A stretch of DNA of 52,767 nucleotides from an uncultured Clostridia bacterium. Lineage in GTDB: Bacteria > Bacillota > Clostridia > Oscillospirales > Acutalibacteraceae. The stretch spans positions 1 to 52,767 of the forward strand of contig CAMVDB010000006.1 of NCBI GenBank assembly GCA_947166135.1, read 5' to 3'. A program made the translations under genes and the position numbers. Below are positions 24,279 to 32,862 of the stretch, piece by piece. How positions within the stretch are numbered: position 1 is the first letter of the stretch; every line of letters starts with the position of its first letter. The notes under the pieces are model-generated. The model worked only from the letters and a program-made list of their open reading frames with translations. It had not been told where the DNA came from and made no database searches.

Positions 24279-25502
24279 TTAAGATTTCTCTATATTCGAT
24301 GTTCTGGATACCGAGAGGATAACGCCCATCTCGAACATCAGCGTCAGCAGCGACGAGCCGCCGTAGCTGAAGAACGGCAGGGAGATACCCGTGTTCGGCA
24401 GCCAGTCGGTAATAACCAAGATATTCAATATGACCTGTAGTCCTATATGACTGATCAGTCCGATTCCCAGCAGCTTACCGAAGCGGTCGCGCGCACGCAA
24501 CGAGATGATAACGCCGCGCCATACCAGGAGAGCGAAGATCAGAAGGATCACGACCGCGCCGACCAGACCGAGCTCCTCGCATACGATGGCGAAAATGAAG
24601 TCGTTCTGCGGCTCCGGCAGGTACAGATATTTCTGTCGGCTCTGACCGAGTCCGAGACCGAACAGGCCGCCCGAACCGATCGCGTAAAGGCTGTTTCGGG
24701 TCTGCCACGTCGCGTTCCACATATCGCGGTCGAGGTCGTCGTTGAGTGCCTGGCCCCAGCCGTCCATACGCTCCATCGCGTAGGTCAGCGCACCGGTGAC
24801 CCACAGCAGGATGATGATGACGGCGAGAACGCCCGCGCCGATCGCGAGCCACTTGATCTTAATGCCCGAAACGAACATCATGATGACGGTGAGCATCGCG
24901 CAGATAACGATACAGGAGTAGTGCGGCTCGAGGAGCAGCAGCGCCGCCGTAGAGCCGAAGACCGCCGCGCCGGGCAGTACGCCGTACTTGAGCGTGCCCA
25001 TCTTGTCATAATAGCGGCTGCCCCAGTGAGCCATAAAGAGGATGATCGCAAACTTACTGATCTCGGACGCCTGTATACCGAAGGCGCCGAAGCCGATCCA
25101 CCGATGGACGCCTCCCGCCTGAGACGGCAGTACCAGTACCAGCACCAGCGCAAAGTAGCTGACGCCGAGGATGATCGCCGCGAAGCGGTGGTAGTAGTGA
25201 TAGTCCACGAAGGATACCGCGAACATGATCACCAGTCCGATTACGGCGAAGATCAGCTGTCGCTTGAGGTAATAATAGCTGTCGCCGATCTCGTAGAAGG
25301 CGACGGGATAGCTCGCGCTGAACATCATGGTGATACCGATGATCAGAAGAGCGAGCATGATAATGATAAACGGGATATCGATACCCTTGCCGATCGACAG
25401 CAGGGAAAACTTCTTTTTACGTCTGCCTCCGTTGGATGAGGCATCCCTCTCGCGCTTGAATTCCGCGATCCGGCGGCGAGAAATATCTTTTAATGAAGTC
25501 AT
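24279..25502 (-). CDS. ftsW: FtsW, septal peptidoglycan glycosyltransferase (SEDS family)
   Basis: 407 residues. About ten membrane helices follow a basic N-terminus (RRRIAEFKRERD, GGRRKKK). SEDS landmarks are visible: GVHRWIGFGAFGIQASEISKFAIILFMA, the large extracellular loop with WNATWQTRNSLYAIGSGGLFG LGLGQS, LPEPQNDFIFAIVCEELG and LPNTGISLPFFSYGGSSLL. FtsW polymerises lipid II together with the class B PBP encoded two genes upstream in the operon. AAGGAGGGGG lies just before the ATG. The gap to mraY is 28 nt. Confidence 0.93.
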   Translation of the reverse strand: MTSLKDISRRRIAEFKRERDASSNGGRRKKKFSLLSIGKGIDIPFIIIMLALLIIGITMMFSASYPVAFYEIGDSYYYLKRQLIFAVIGLVIMFAVSFVDYHYYHRFAAIILGVSYFALVLVLVLPSQAGGVHRWIGFGAFGIQASEISKFAIILFMAHWGSRYYDKMGTLKYGVLPGAAVFGSTAALLLLEPHYSCIVICAMLTVIMMFVSGIKIKWLAIGAGVLAVIIILLWVTGALTYAMERMDGWGQALNDDLDRDMWNATWQTRNSLYAIGSGGLFGLGLGQSRQKYLYLPEPQNDFIFAIVCEELGLVGAVVILLIFALLVWRGVIISLRARDRFGKLLGIGLISHIGLQVILNILVITDWLPNTGISLPFFSYGGSSLLTLMFEMGVILSVSRTSNIEKS

Positions 25503-25530
25503 ATGCCCCCTCCTTTCGTAGTTTGAGGAA

Positions 25531-26538
25531 TCAGGTCAAGCCGAAGATGACCAGCAGCAGCGCAGTCAGTCCGCACAGGGCGGTAAACGCCGAAAACACG
25601 CAGACGATCTTCATCTCCGACCAGCCGCACATCTCAAAATGATGGTGGATAGGCGACATCTTGAACAGACGCTTGCCGTGGGTAAGCTTGAAGTAGCTGA
25701 CCTGCAGAACGACGCTGAGTTCTTCGAGGATATAGGTGAGCGCCAGCAGGAGAAGCATCAGCTGCATATCCATCGCGACCGCGATCGAGCACACCATACC
25801 GCCCAGGAAGAGCGAACCGGTATCGCCCATGAAGCACTTTGCGGGATGGAAGTTCCACATCAGGAAGCCCAGACAGCCGCCTGCGGCAGCCGCGGCATAG
25901 ATGATGTTCGCCTGATGATTGCCGAGCACGTTCGCGATCAGCATCATAAACAGGCAGCAGAAGAAGGTGATCGAGCCGTCCAGACCGTCGATACCGTCGG
26001 TCAGGTTAACGGAATTGACGATACCGACAAGCGCTACCGCCATGATGATATAGTAGAAGAAGCCCAGATCGACATAGCCGACGAAGGGGATGATGATGCG
26101 GGTATCATCCTTACAGATGTACATCAGGAACAGATACAGGGCTACGCTCAGGAACTGGAGAACCAGCTTCTGCTTCGCGGTCAGACCGAGATTACGCTTC
26201 TTGACGACCTTGACATAATCGTCGATGAAGCCGATACCGCCGTTCATCAGCGCGTATAAAAGTCCGATGAATACAAAGCGGCTGACGGAATCGAGTCCGC
26301 CGTGACCGATCGCGTACAGCAGTACGCCCGCGGTCGTCGCGATCACGATACCGATGATGAACATGATACCGCCCATTGTGGGAGTACCCTGCTTATCCTT
26401 ATGCCAGTTGGGACCCTCCTCCAGAATCGTCTGGCCGAACTTCAGCCTGTGCAGAAAGGGGATCAGAAATTTACCTACGACGGCAGATATAGCGAAGGAC
26501 ACGATCGCCGCGCCGAACGCCCATAAGCCTGTTTCCAT
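25531..26538 (-). CDS. mraY: Phospho-N-acetylmuramoyl-pentapeptide transferase
   Basis: 335 residues. MraY transfers phospho-MurNAc-pentapeptide to undecaprenyl phosphate, making lipid I. About ten membrane helices. Motifs: GPNWHKDKQGTPTMGGIMF, FIDDYVKV (catalytic Asp pair), NSVNLTDGIDGL, GDTGSLFLGG and MSPIHHHFEMCGWSE. GAGGTGT precedes the ATG. It sits between the PBP gene (88-nt gap) and ftsW. The usual neighbours murE, murF and murD are absent. Confidence 0.95.
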   Translation of the reverse strand: METGLWAFGAAIVSFAISAVVGKFLIPFLHRLKFGQTILEEGPNWHKDKQGTPTMGGIMFIIGIVIATTAGVLLYAIGHGGLDSVSRFVFIGLLYALMNGGIGFIDDYVKVVKKRNLGLTAKQKLVLQFLSVALYLFLMYICKDDTRIIIPFVGYVDLGFFYYIIMAVALVGIVNSVNLTDGIDGLDGSITFFCCLFMMLIANVLGNHQANIIYAAAAAGGCLGFLMWNFHPAKCFMGDTGSLFLGGMVCSIAVAMDMQLMLLLLALTYILEELSVVLQVSYFKLTHGKRLFKMSPIHHHFEMCGWSEMKIVCVFSAFTALCGLTALLLVIFGLT

Positions 26539-26626
26539 GGTTACACCTCTTCTATCGTGGCTAATGATCAGCAGTCGATATCAACCACACTTTTTAAGCA
26601 TTTATTACACTGAGCAAAGCTTTACG

Positions 26627-28939
26627 CTAATCCGCGATACCGGTACCGGTGAAGGTCAACGTAATAACCGTACCGGGCGTGACCTCACTGCCCTCGGGCA
26701 CACTCTGAGATACTGCGGTGCTGCCGGATGAAACCATACCGGTCACGCTGACGTTGAGTCCGTAGGTCGCCGCGATGTAGTTACAGTCGGATACGCTGTA
26801 GCCGGTGAAGTTCGGCACGGTGACAACGTCGGTCGCCGCGGAATCGTCCGTATACAGGACGATCGTTCCGCCGGTGGGGGTCAGGGTACCCGTCGGGGGA
26901 TTCTGGGTCTTGACCGTGGTTCCCTCGCCCTTGAGCACGGCGATGAAGCCGTCGCCCTCGACCGCCTTGATCGCATCCTCCGCACTCATGCCCGTGTAAG
27001 GGCCCGCCGCAACGTTGATGTTGTTCGCCTCGTCGTCGGTGTACTGAGCGACGACCTCCAGATACGGAAGGACCTCGCTCATAATGCTGACAAATACAGG
27101 CGCCGCAACCGCGGAGCCGTAGTAGTTACCCGCAGTAGGCGCGTCAAAGAATACCAGCGCAATATACTGAGGATTGTTGGCGGGTGAGAATCCGCAGAAG
27201 GACGCGATATGGTCGTCCACGCCGTCTCCGTTGACGTCGATCAGCTTCTCGGACGTACCGGTCTTACCGCCGACGCGGTAGCCCGCGACATAGCCGTTAG
27301 AGCCGGAACCGGTAGTGGCGTTCTCCTCAAGGATACCGCACATTTCCTTAGAGACAGATTCGGAGATAACCTGCCGCTTGGTCTCGGTGGAAACATTCTT
27401 TACGACATTGCCCTCCGCGTCAAGGATCTGCTTGACGACATGCGGCTGTACGATATAGCCGCCGTTTGCGACCGCGCTCGCCGCGGTGATCATCTGGATC
27501 GGGGTGATCGAGAAGTTCTGACCGAATGAAGCAACCGCCAAGTCGGTATCGAGCATGTTGCCCTCGACGCCGTCATGGATGAAGAACTGGTCGTCGGATT
27601 CACCGGGAAGGTCAATACCGGTTTTTTCAGAGAAGCCGAACGCCTGATAGTAGTTCCAGAACTTTTCCTTGCCGACCAGCTGGCCGATCTGGATGAAGCC
27701 GGGGTTACAGGAGTTGAGCAGACATTCCGCGTAGGTCTGTGAGCCGTGACCGGCGGTGTTGTGACAATGGATGGTATCGTCGTACAGCTGGAACGCGCCC
27801 GTACAGACGAAGCGGCTGTCCTTATTGACGACGCCCTCCTCGAGCGCCATGGAAAGCGTGACCATCTTAAATACCGAACCGGGATAGTAGGTGTCGGAGA
27901 TTGCCTTGTTACGCCAATTACGCGCCAAAGCGGCGCTCTCCGCCTCGTTCTTTGCCTGAGTAATCAGCTTGTCACGCTCCTCCTTTGACAAAAGGGAGGG
28001 ATCCTCGGTATATTCATGCTCGATCAGATAGTCGTTGTCGATCTTGTCGATCTCTTCCTTCTGATCCTTGTTGATGGTATAGGGATCGTTGGGATTGAAG
28101 CCGTTGACCGTCGCCATGGCGAGCACCTCGCCGTTATTGACGTTCATGATCACGCATACACCGCGCTCCTTGACGTCGTTGTCGATAACAGCCTGCTTCA
28201 TATATTTCTCGGTAATGCTCTGGACGGTCTCATCAATGGTGAGGACGAGGGAGTTACCGTCGATGGCGCCGATGTTCTGGTTATAATCGAAGGGCATCTC
28301 GGTCTGGATACCGTTCTGAGCCGACACGATACGGCCGGGCGTTCCGGACAGATCGTCGTTGTACTGGTACTCTACGCCCGACAAGCCCTGATCCTCGGAG
28401 CCGGTGAAGCCGATGACCGAAGACGCGAGATCGTTATACGGATAATAGCGCTTATAGTCATCGAGAAGAGAGAGGATACCCGACTTCTGATACTTTTCGG
28501 CGAGCTCCTCCTTGAGCTTTAAGATCTGCTCCTTCTCCTCGCTCTCGATCTTACGCTTGACGGAAACATAGTAGGTGTTCTGCTTCGTTTCCTCAAGAAG
28601 CTCCTTTTCATCGAGCTTGAGTATCTCGGAGAGGCGCTTCGCGACAAATGCGCGCTGCTCATCGCCCTCGGGTCCGTCGTCAAAATAAGCGGGAGCCATA
28701 ACGACATGCCATACCGAAGCGGACTGCGCCAGGATCTTACCGTTGGTATCATAGATAGTGCCGCGCTTTGCGGAGATCGGCGTGTCGGAAAGCTGCTGTT
28801 CGATCGCCCTGCGCTGGAGTTCTTCGCCCTGTACCAGCTGCAAGAACGCCAGTCGCGTGATGACCGCGCCGAAGCCCAGCGCGAGGATGATGACCAAGAG
28901 CCAGACGGTTCTTCTTCTGAGCTTTTGATTAGCGCCCAA
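26627..28939 (-). CDS. ftsI: Class B penicillin-binding protein with two PASTA domains (FtsI/SpoVD/PBP2x-like)
   Basis: 770 residues. It cross-links septal peptidoglycan. Order: short basic tail, one membrane helix (WLLVIILALGFGAVITRLAF), dimerisation domain with RGTIYDTNGKILA, transpeptidase domain with SVFK (Ser355 nucleophile, Lys358), SCN and KTG, then two C-terminal PASTA domains (about 640-770). PASTA is shared by PBP2x and the sporulation protein SpoVD. Its place in the dcw cluster points to division, but a SpoVD role cannot be excluded. The start is taken as TTG 28939 because GGAAAGGAG lies 9 nt upstream; the earlier in-frame TTG would place that site inside the gene. Confidence 0.92.
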   Translation of the reverse strand: MGANQKLRRRTVWLLVIILALGFGAVITRLAFLQLVQGEELQRRAIEQQLSDTPISAKRGTIYDTNGKILAQSASVWHVVMAPAYFDDGPEGDEQRAFVAKRLSEILKLDEKELLEETKQNTYYVSVKRKIESEEKEQILKLKEELAEKYQKSGILSLLDDYKRYYPYNDLASSVIGFTGSEDQGLSGVEYQYNDDLSGTPGRIVSAQNGIQTEMPFDYNQNIGAIDGNSLVLTIDETVQSITEKYMKQAVIDNDVKERGVCVIMNVNNGEVLAMATVNGFNPNDPYTINKDQKEEIDKIDNDYLIEHEYTEDPSLLSKEERDKLITQAKNEAESAALARNWRNKAISDTYYPGSVFKMVTLSMALEEGVVNKDSRFVCTGAFQLYDDTIHCHNTAGHGSQTYAECLLNSCNPGFIQIGQLVGKEKFWNYYQAFGFSEKTGIDLPGESDDQFFIHDGVEGNMLDTDLAVASFGQNFSITPIQMITAASAVANGGYIVQPHVVKQILDAEGNVVKNVSTETKRQVISESVSKEMCGILEENATTGSGSNGYVAGYRVGGKTGTSEKLIDVNGDGVDDHIASFCGFSPANNPQYIALVFFDAPTAGNYYGSAVAAPVFVSIMSEVLPYLEVVAQYTDDEANNINVAAGPYTGMSAEDAIKAVEGDGFIAVLKGEGTTVKTQNPPTGTLTPTGGTIVLYTDDSAATDVVTVPNFTGYSVSDCNYIAATYGLNVSVTGMVSSGSTAVSQSVPEGSEVTPGTVITLTFTGTGIAD

Positions 28940-28982
28940 TGAGCGACACTCCTTTCCAATCAAAGTAATCAGCGATCTTCGA

Positions 28983-29083
28983 GCAAATACAGATCGGGTG
29001 CGGGTGCCCCGCCCTTCACTGTTCTCTGATCTCTGTTATCTAATAAAGCACGAATAAGAGTTAAGACAAATCTCAACTCTTAT
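28983..29083. repeat. Structured intergenic repeat and hairpin between ftsL and the PBP gene
   Basis: Contains the dispersed core CGGGTGCGG...CCCGCCCTTCAC (28995-29019, self-complementary), followed by CTGTTATCTAATA-type sequence. A separate 9-bp hairpin follows (29054-29062 and 29075-29083). The core recurs at 44624-44650 and 48885-48909. Confidence 0.6.
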
Positions 29084-29114
29084 CTCAAATCATTGTATGC
29101 AGTCCGCGGGTGAG

Positions 29115-29669
29115 CTATGACCACAGCGAGGCGAATGCCTCGGCGATGGACTCGAAGATGCTCTTGTCGGAGGTCATCGTGACCTCCGCTTTATCTCCCG
29201 TAGACAAATTGACATATTCTTTCTGGGCGTTGCTCGCCTTGGACATATGCAGCTTATCCTGCGCGTACTCCTCCACTACAGGGGTCGAGATCGAGGAATC
29301 GACCTTCATCTCGAGCTGGGTGTACACGCTCTGCTGCTCGGCAAGCTTCGCCTTGGCGTTCACGATCTCCTGATTCAGCTCCGTCAGCTGTACCTGACCG
29401 TGGATGATCGAGACGACGATGAACGCGATCGCGATACCGAATATCGCCGCGAGCGTGATACGGAACACGCCTGTACGGCGCTTCTTGCTCTTGGAACGCG
29501 CCCTGCGCCCGGAGCGCTTGAATCGTTCTCTGTCATCGGTATTCTCTTTTGAGCTGCTATCCTGCTCAGCCGGCAGTTCCTCGGTAACCTCAGCCTCGGC
29601 GTCCCTCTCGGGATCGCCTTCAAAGAGACTCAGGTCATACGCGAGGCTGCTGTGTGAGTAATAAGCCAT
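29115..29669 (-). CDS. ftsL: FtsL-like septum-forming protein
   Basis: 184 residues. An acidic N-terminus (DPERDAEAEVTEELPAEQD), a very basic stretch (FKRSGRRARSKSKKRR), a membrane helix (FRITLAAIFGIAIAFIVVSII), then a heptad-like coiled coil (LTELNQEIVNAKAKLAEQQSV) and a short C-terminal domain. This is the FtsL/DivIC architecture, and the gene lies between rsmH and the PBP gene where ftsL is expected. Sequence identity in this family is low, so position weighs heavily. The ATG at 29669 has GAGGTG 5 nt upstream. A promoter lies about 220 bp upstream. Confidence 0.82.
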   Translation of the reverse strand: MAYYSHSSLAYDLSLFEGDPERDAEAEVTEELPAEQDSSSKENTDDRERFKRSGRRARSKSKKRRTGVFRITLAAIFGIAIAFIVVSIIHGQVQLTELNQEIVNAKAKLAEQQSVYTQLEMKVDSSISTPVVEEYAQDKLHMSKASNAQKEYVNLSTGDKAEVTMTSDKSIFESIAEAFASLWS

Positions 29670-30004
29670 ACTGCACCTCAAATCTATCGTACCGAAGCGA
29701 CATTCCAAGCATTTTGGTTTCTGTTTTTCATCCGCTTAATACGCTTCGGGGAAACACGCTGTAATCTTTCTGTAATCAATCGGTAACATCATAGCCGCGG
29801 AATGCAGGCGGCAAGCACAGGATATTGTGCCAAACAGCGCTTTCAAAACTATTTATAGTGAAGAATAATTATTACAATGTTGTTATCATTTTACTATATC
29901 CGCCCGTATATGTCCATAGTAAAACTGTACAAATATAGGCGGTAATGCGTTATAATTTGCCATATCTGCCGAAAAAACGGTCCTTTGATTCCCTCGGGGA
30001 AAAA
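29670..30004. other. Long leader region between rsmH and ftsL
   Basis: A 335-bp gap within an otherwise compact cluster. It contains the promoter at 29888-29916 and then about 210 nt of untranslated leader with a small hairpin (GCACA/TGTGC). No open frame with a ribosome site was found. No known riboswitch was recognised. Confidence 0.5.
29888..29916 (-). promoter_or_regulatory. Internal dcw promoter upstream of ftsL
   Basis: The minus strand has TGGACA (29916-29911), a 17-bp spacer and TAAAAT (29893-29888), each 5 of 6 matches. It could transcribe ftsL and the following wall genes independently of mraZ. Confidence 0.65.
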
Positions 30005-30928
30005 TCAGAGCTTCTCACAGATACGGAGCTTCGCCGATCTGGCTCTGGGATTGTTCTCGAGCTCCTCATCCGAGGGTAAGATCGGCTTGCGGGTGATGAT
30101 CTTCACCTGCGGCTTTTTCCCGCACACACAGACGGGAAAGTCCTTCGGACAGGTACAGCCCTGCGCCTTGTCGCGCATGAACTGCTTGACGATACGATCC
30201 TCCAGCGAATGGAAGGTGATCACGCTGAGCCTGCCGCCCTTATCGAGCAGTTCAAAAGCGCCCTGTAAGCCGCTCTCAAGCACATCGAGCTCACGGTTGA
30301 CCGCGATACGGATCGCCTGGAAGGTCTTGCGCGCGGGATGTCCGTCGCGGCGCGCCTTCTGGGGTACGTTCTCCTTGACGATCTCTGCAAGCTCCAGGGT
30401 CGTTTCGATCGGCTTCTCGGCGCGGCAGCGGACGATGCCCTTTGCGATGGAATAGGCGTATTTTTCCTCACCGTAAAGAGAGATGATACGGCTCAGCTCG
30501 CCGACCTCAAGGGTGTTGACTAAATCGGCGGCGCTCATACCGCTTTGGCTCATGCGCATATCCAGCGGCGCGTCCTCGTGATACGAGAAGCCGCGTGCGC
30601 CGTCGTCCAGCTGATGGGAGGATACGCCGATATCCAACAACACGCCGTCGACGCGTTCCACGCCGCGATCGTTCAAAAGCTGCTTCATATCGCCGAAATT
30701 GCCCTGTACGATATGTGAGCGGGGATCATCCCTGAACCGCTCCGTCACCGTTGCGATGGCGTCGGGGTCCTGGTCGATGCTGTACAGCGAGCCGTCGTTA
30801 AGGCTCGAGAGGATCTCTGCCGAGTGTCCCCCGCCCCCTGCGGTACCGTCGACGTACACGCCGTCGGGGCGGATATTCAGTCCGTCGACTGCTTCACGGA
30901 GCAGTACCGTCACATGCTTGAATTCCAA
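30005..30928 (-). CDS. rsmH: 16S rRNA (cytosine-1402 N4) methyltransferase
   Basis: 307 residues. RsmH (MraW) methylates C1402 in the 30S decoding centre using SAM. Motifs: VTVLLREAVDGL at the N-terminus, VDGTAGGGGHSAEIL (SAM loop), DGVLLDIGVSSHQLD, RGFSYHEDAPLDMRM and the C-terminal FHSLEDRIVKQFMRD. The start is TTG 30928, with AAAGGAGG about 10 nt upstream and an N-terminus (MEFKHVTVLL) that aligns with the family. mraZ ends 56 nt upstream. A 335-bp gap separates it from ftsL. Confidence 0.94.
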   Translation of the reverse strand: MEFKHVTVLLREAVDGLNIRPDGVYVDGTAGGGGHSAEILSSLNDGSLYSIDQDPDAIATVTERFRDDPRSHIVQGNFGDMKQLLNDRGVERVDGVLLDIGVSSHQLDDGARGFSYHEDAPLDMRMSQSGMSAADLVNTLEVGELSRIISLYGEEKYAYSIAKGIVRCRAEKPIETTLELAEIVKENVPQKARRDGHPARKTFQAIRIAVNRELDVLESGLQGAFELLDKGGRLSVITFHSLEDRIVKQFMRDKAQGCTCPKDFPVCVCGKKPQVKIITRKPILPSDEELENNPRARSAKLRICEKL

Positions 30929-30984
30929 ACGCGGCTGCCTCCTTTCGCCCGGATCGAGAGCTGTCGCTCACTCACAATGTCGTT

Positions 30985-31404
30985 TTATAATCTCAGCAGC
31001 TCGAGCGCTTCCGCTACGGAAGCCTGCTTCTGCCGCTCCATGAACGCTGAGAATGTATCCTTATCCCAGATCTCGACGCGGGTATCCATACCGACGACCG
31101 TCACCTCGCCGCTGAGCCCCAGATCCTCGCGGAGCTTCTGAGGGATGCTGATCCTGCCCTGTGCGTTGGACGAGACCGGCTTGGCGGGTGAGATCAGAAG
31201 ATACTGTAAAGCCAGCGCCTTATCGGCGGGGAGCTGTCGGATCTGGTCACGCAGACGGTCGAACTGCTCCACGGACATCACCTGCACACAGCGGTTGAAG
31301 CCCATGGTCAGATAGAAGGTCTCGCCGAGCTCCTCACGGAACTCAGCCGGCAGGATCACTCTGCCCTTGCTGTCAAGGCTATGGTCGCTGGTACCTAAGA
31401 ACAT
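30985..31404 (-). CDS. mraZ: MraZ, transcriptional regulator of the dcw cluster
   Basis: 139 residues, typical. MraZ is an AbrB-like DNA-binding protein with two copies of its domain: SLDSKGRVILPAEFRE and SSNAQGRISIPQKLRE. In E. coli and Mycoplasma it binds short direct repeats with 10-bp spacing ahead of its own gene. Here an exact tandem 10-bp repeat lies in the 5' UTR. The ATG at 31404 follows AGAGGAGGCGGAAGA; the frame back to 31455 would translate the operator. First gene of the cluster. Confidence 0.95.
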   Translation of the reverse strand: MFLGTSDHSLDSKGRVILPAEFREELGETFYLTMGFNRCVQVMSVEQFDRLRDQIRQLPADKALALQYLLISPAKPVSSNAQGRISIPQKLREDLGLSGEVTVVGMDTRVEIWDKDTFSAFMERQKQASVAEALELLRL

Positions 31405-31437
31405 TCTTCCGCCTCCTCTGCGCGATCTCGGTTTCAA

Positions 31438-31457
31438 TGTGTCACAATGTGTCACAA
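31438..31457. promoter_or_regulatory. Tandem 10-bp repeat, candidate MraZ operator
   Basis: TGTGTCACAA occurs twice head to tail, with a partial CAA before. Each unit also has TGTG-T-CACA dyad symmetry. It lies between the transcription start and the ribosome site of mraZ. The 10-bp period is that of known MraZ boxes, though the bases differ from the TGGG type. Confidence 0.6.
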
Positions 31458-31475
31458 AACGCCACCGGCATAACC

Positions 31476-31504
31476 ATTATAACCTATATGTATGGAGAAA
31501 TCAA
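31476..31504 (-). promoter_or_regulatory. Promoter of the dcw cluster (PmraZ)
   Basis: The minus strand has TTGATT (31504-31499), a 17-bp spacer and TATAAT (31481-31476). The predicted start lies about 65 nt before the mraZ ATG. Confidence 0.85.
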
Positions 31505-31601
31505 GGGAAAATGTAACATTGATGCCATAATTTTTACAATTTTTTCACCAATCACGCACCATAAATGTAATCAAATTGATTCCGAATACGATTGTTGAAC
31601 A

Positions 31602-31631
31602 GAAAAAAGCGGTACAGACGCGCTGTACCGC
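31602..31631 (-). terminator. Terminator after the GT4 glycosyltransferase gene
   Basis: A perfect 9-bp stem (31609-31617 and 31623-31631, 5-nt loop) is followed on the minus strand by TTTTTT (31608-31603). It lies 7 nt after the stop codon and insulates the dcw promoter. Confidence 0.9.
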
Positions 31632-31638
31632 AGGGTGA

Positions 31639-32832
31639 TCAATCATTTTGATGCTTGAAGCGATATTCCTCGATGATCTCGGCATACTTATCCTGAACGA
31701 GCGGGACGATCTCCTTCCAGGTCTTGGCGACATGATGCAGAGCGCCGTCGCTGACCTTATCGAGCAGTCCGGGCGTACCGAAGATACGCAGGATCTCACG
31801 GAACATGGCGACCTTGTTCTCCTTCGCCGTAAAGCCGGAAACGTCCTTTATCACCGCCTCGGCGGCGTTCGAGCCCTCCGTAAGCAACGAGGGAACGCCC
31901 ATCGAGGCTGCCTCGCGCACCACCAGCGGCGAGTTGTCATATACCGACGGGAAGAAGAAGAGATCGGCGCTGAGATACAGACCGCTGAGTACGTCGCGGT
32001 CGGAGATCTTACCGACGAAGTTGACATGACCGTCGCGGAAGTTCTGATCATCGGCATACTTGCGGATCGCCTGAGCGTCGTAGCCGTTACCGACGATGAA
32101 AAGGCGGTAATCATCGCTGTTATTCTCCAACAGCTTGAAGGTATCGAGGATCAGCTTGAGGTTCTTATGCCAGATCTGGTGACCGACGAACAGCAGGATA
32201 TGTTTGTCCCCGGGGATCTTGAACGCCTCTGCCGCCTTCTTACGCAAAATGTCGGGATTCTGCGGCATCTCAAAGGTCGTACCGTTATCCATCACGAAAA
32301 TATCGCCGCGATAGCCGTAGCTGCGCAGTGTGTTCGCCGTCCCTTCCGAGCATGCCCACACGCTGTCGACGCTGTTGTAGAAGCGAACCACCTTAGCGGC
32401 GACGAACTTGGCGAGCGTCTTGGATCCGGTGATGTTGACGGCGTCGTCATAATACTTGGAGTGGAAGGTCGCAACGCTGGGGATTCCCAGCTTCTTCGCA
32501 TAAGACGAGGCGAAGGTACCCTCCATAAACGGGCTGTGTGCATGAAAAATATCGATATTCCGGTTACGCAGGAACTGCCTGACCTTACCGTCGAGCTTCG
32601 GGATCGGGGTCGCGTACTCGGCGATCGGGATCTTCAGCGCGCTGGTACGGTAGACCTCGTAGCTCAGCCCGCTGTCGTCATACGGCAGCATGGGGCGAGG
32701 CGTCACAACGCAGCTGTAACCGGTCCGGTTCATCAGCTCGGCATAGTTATGCACCGTGGTCACAACGCCGTCGACGATCGGATAGTAGGCATCCAGAAAT
32801 TGTGCGGATCGGATATCCTTAGGGTTCATCAT
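31639..32832 (-). CDS. GT4-family glycosyltransferase, probably glycolipid-forming
   Basis: 397 residues. Two Rossmann domains: FLDAYYPIVDGVVTTVHNYAELM and HAHSPFMEG in the acceptor half, LLFVGHQIWHKNLKLILD and FFFPSVYDNSPLVVREAASMGVPSLLTEGSNAAE in the donor half (the E-x7-E GT-B pattern). This is close to the enzymes that add glucose to diacylglycerol or to phosphatidyl-inositol-type lipids. The acceptor is inferred. The ATG at 32832 follows AAGGAGATCT. It lies 30 nt after the flippase-like gene and probably forms a two-gene operon with it. Confidence 0.85.
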   Translation of the reverse strand: MMNPKDIRSAQFLDAYYPIVDGVVTTVHNYAELMNRTGYSCVVTPRPMLPYDDSGLSYEVYRTSALKIPIAEYATPIPKLDGKVRQFLRNRNIDIFHAHSPFMEGTFASSYAKKLGIPSVATFHSKYYDDAVNITGSKTLAKFVAAKVVRFYNSVDSVWACSEGTANTLRSYGYRGDIFVMDNGTTFEMPQNPDILRKKAAEAFKIPGDKHILLFVGHQIWHKNLKLILDTFKLLENNSDDYRLFIVGNGYDAQAIRKYADDQNFRDGHVNFVGKISDRDVLSGLYLSADLFFFPSVYDNSPLVVREAASMGVPSLLTEGSNAAEAVIKDVSGFTAKENKVAMFREILRIFGTPGLLDKVSDGALHHVAKTWKEIVPLVQDKYAEIIEEYRFKHQND

Positions 32833-32862
32833 AGATCTCCTTTTCAAAAGAAAAGCGGAGGA

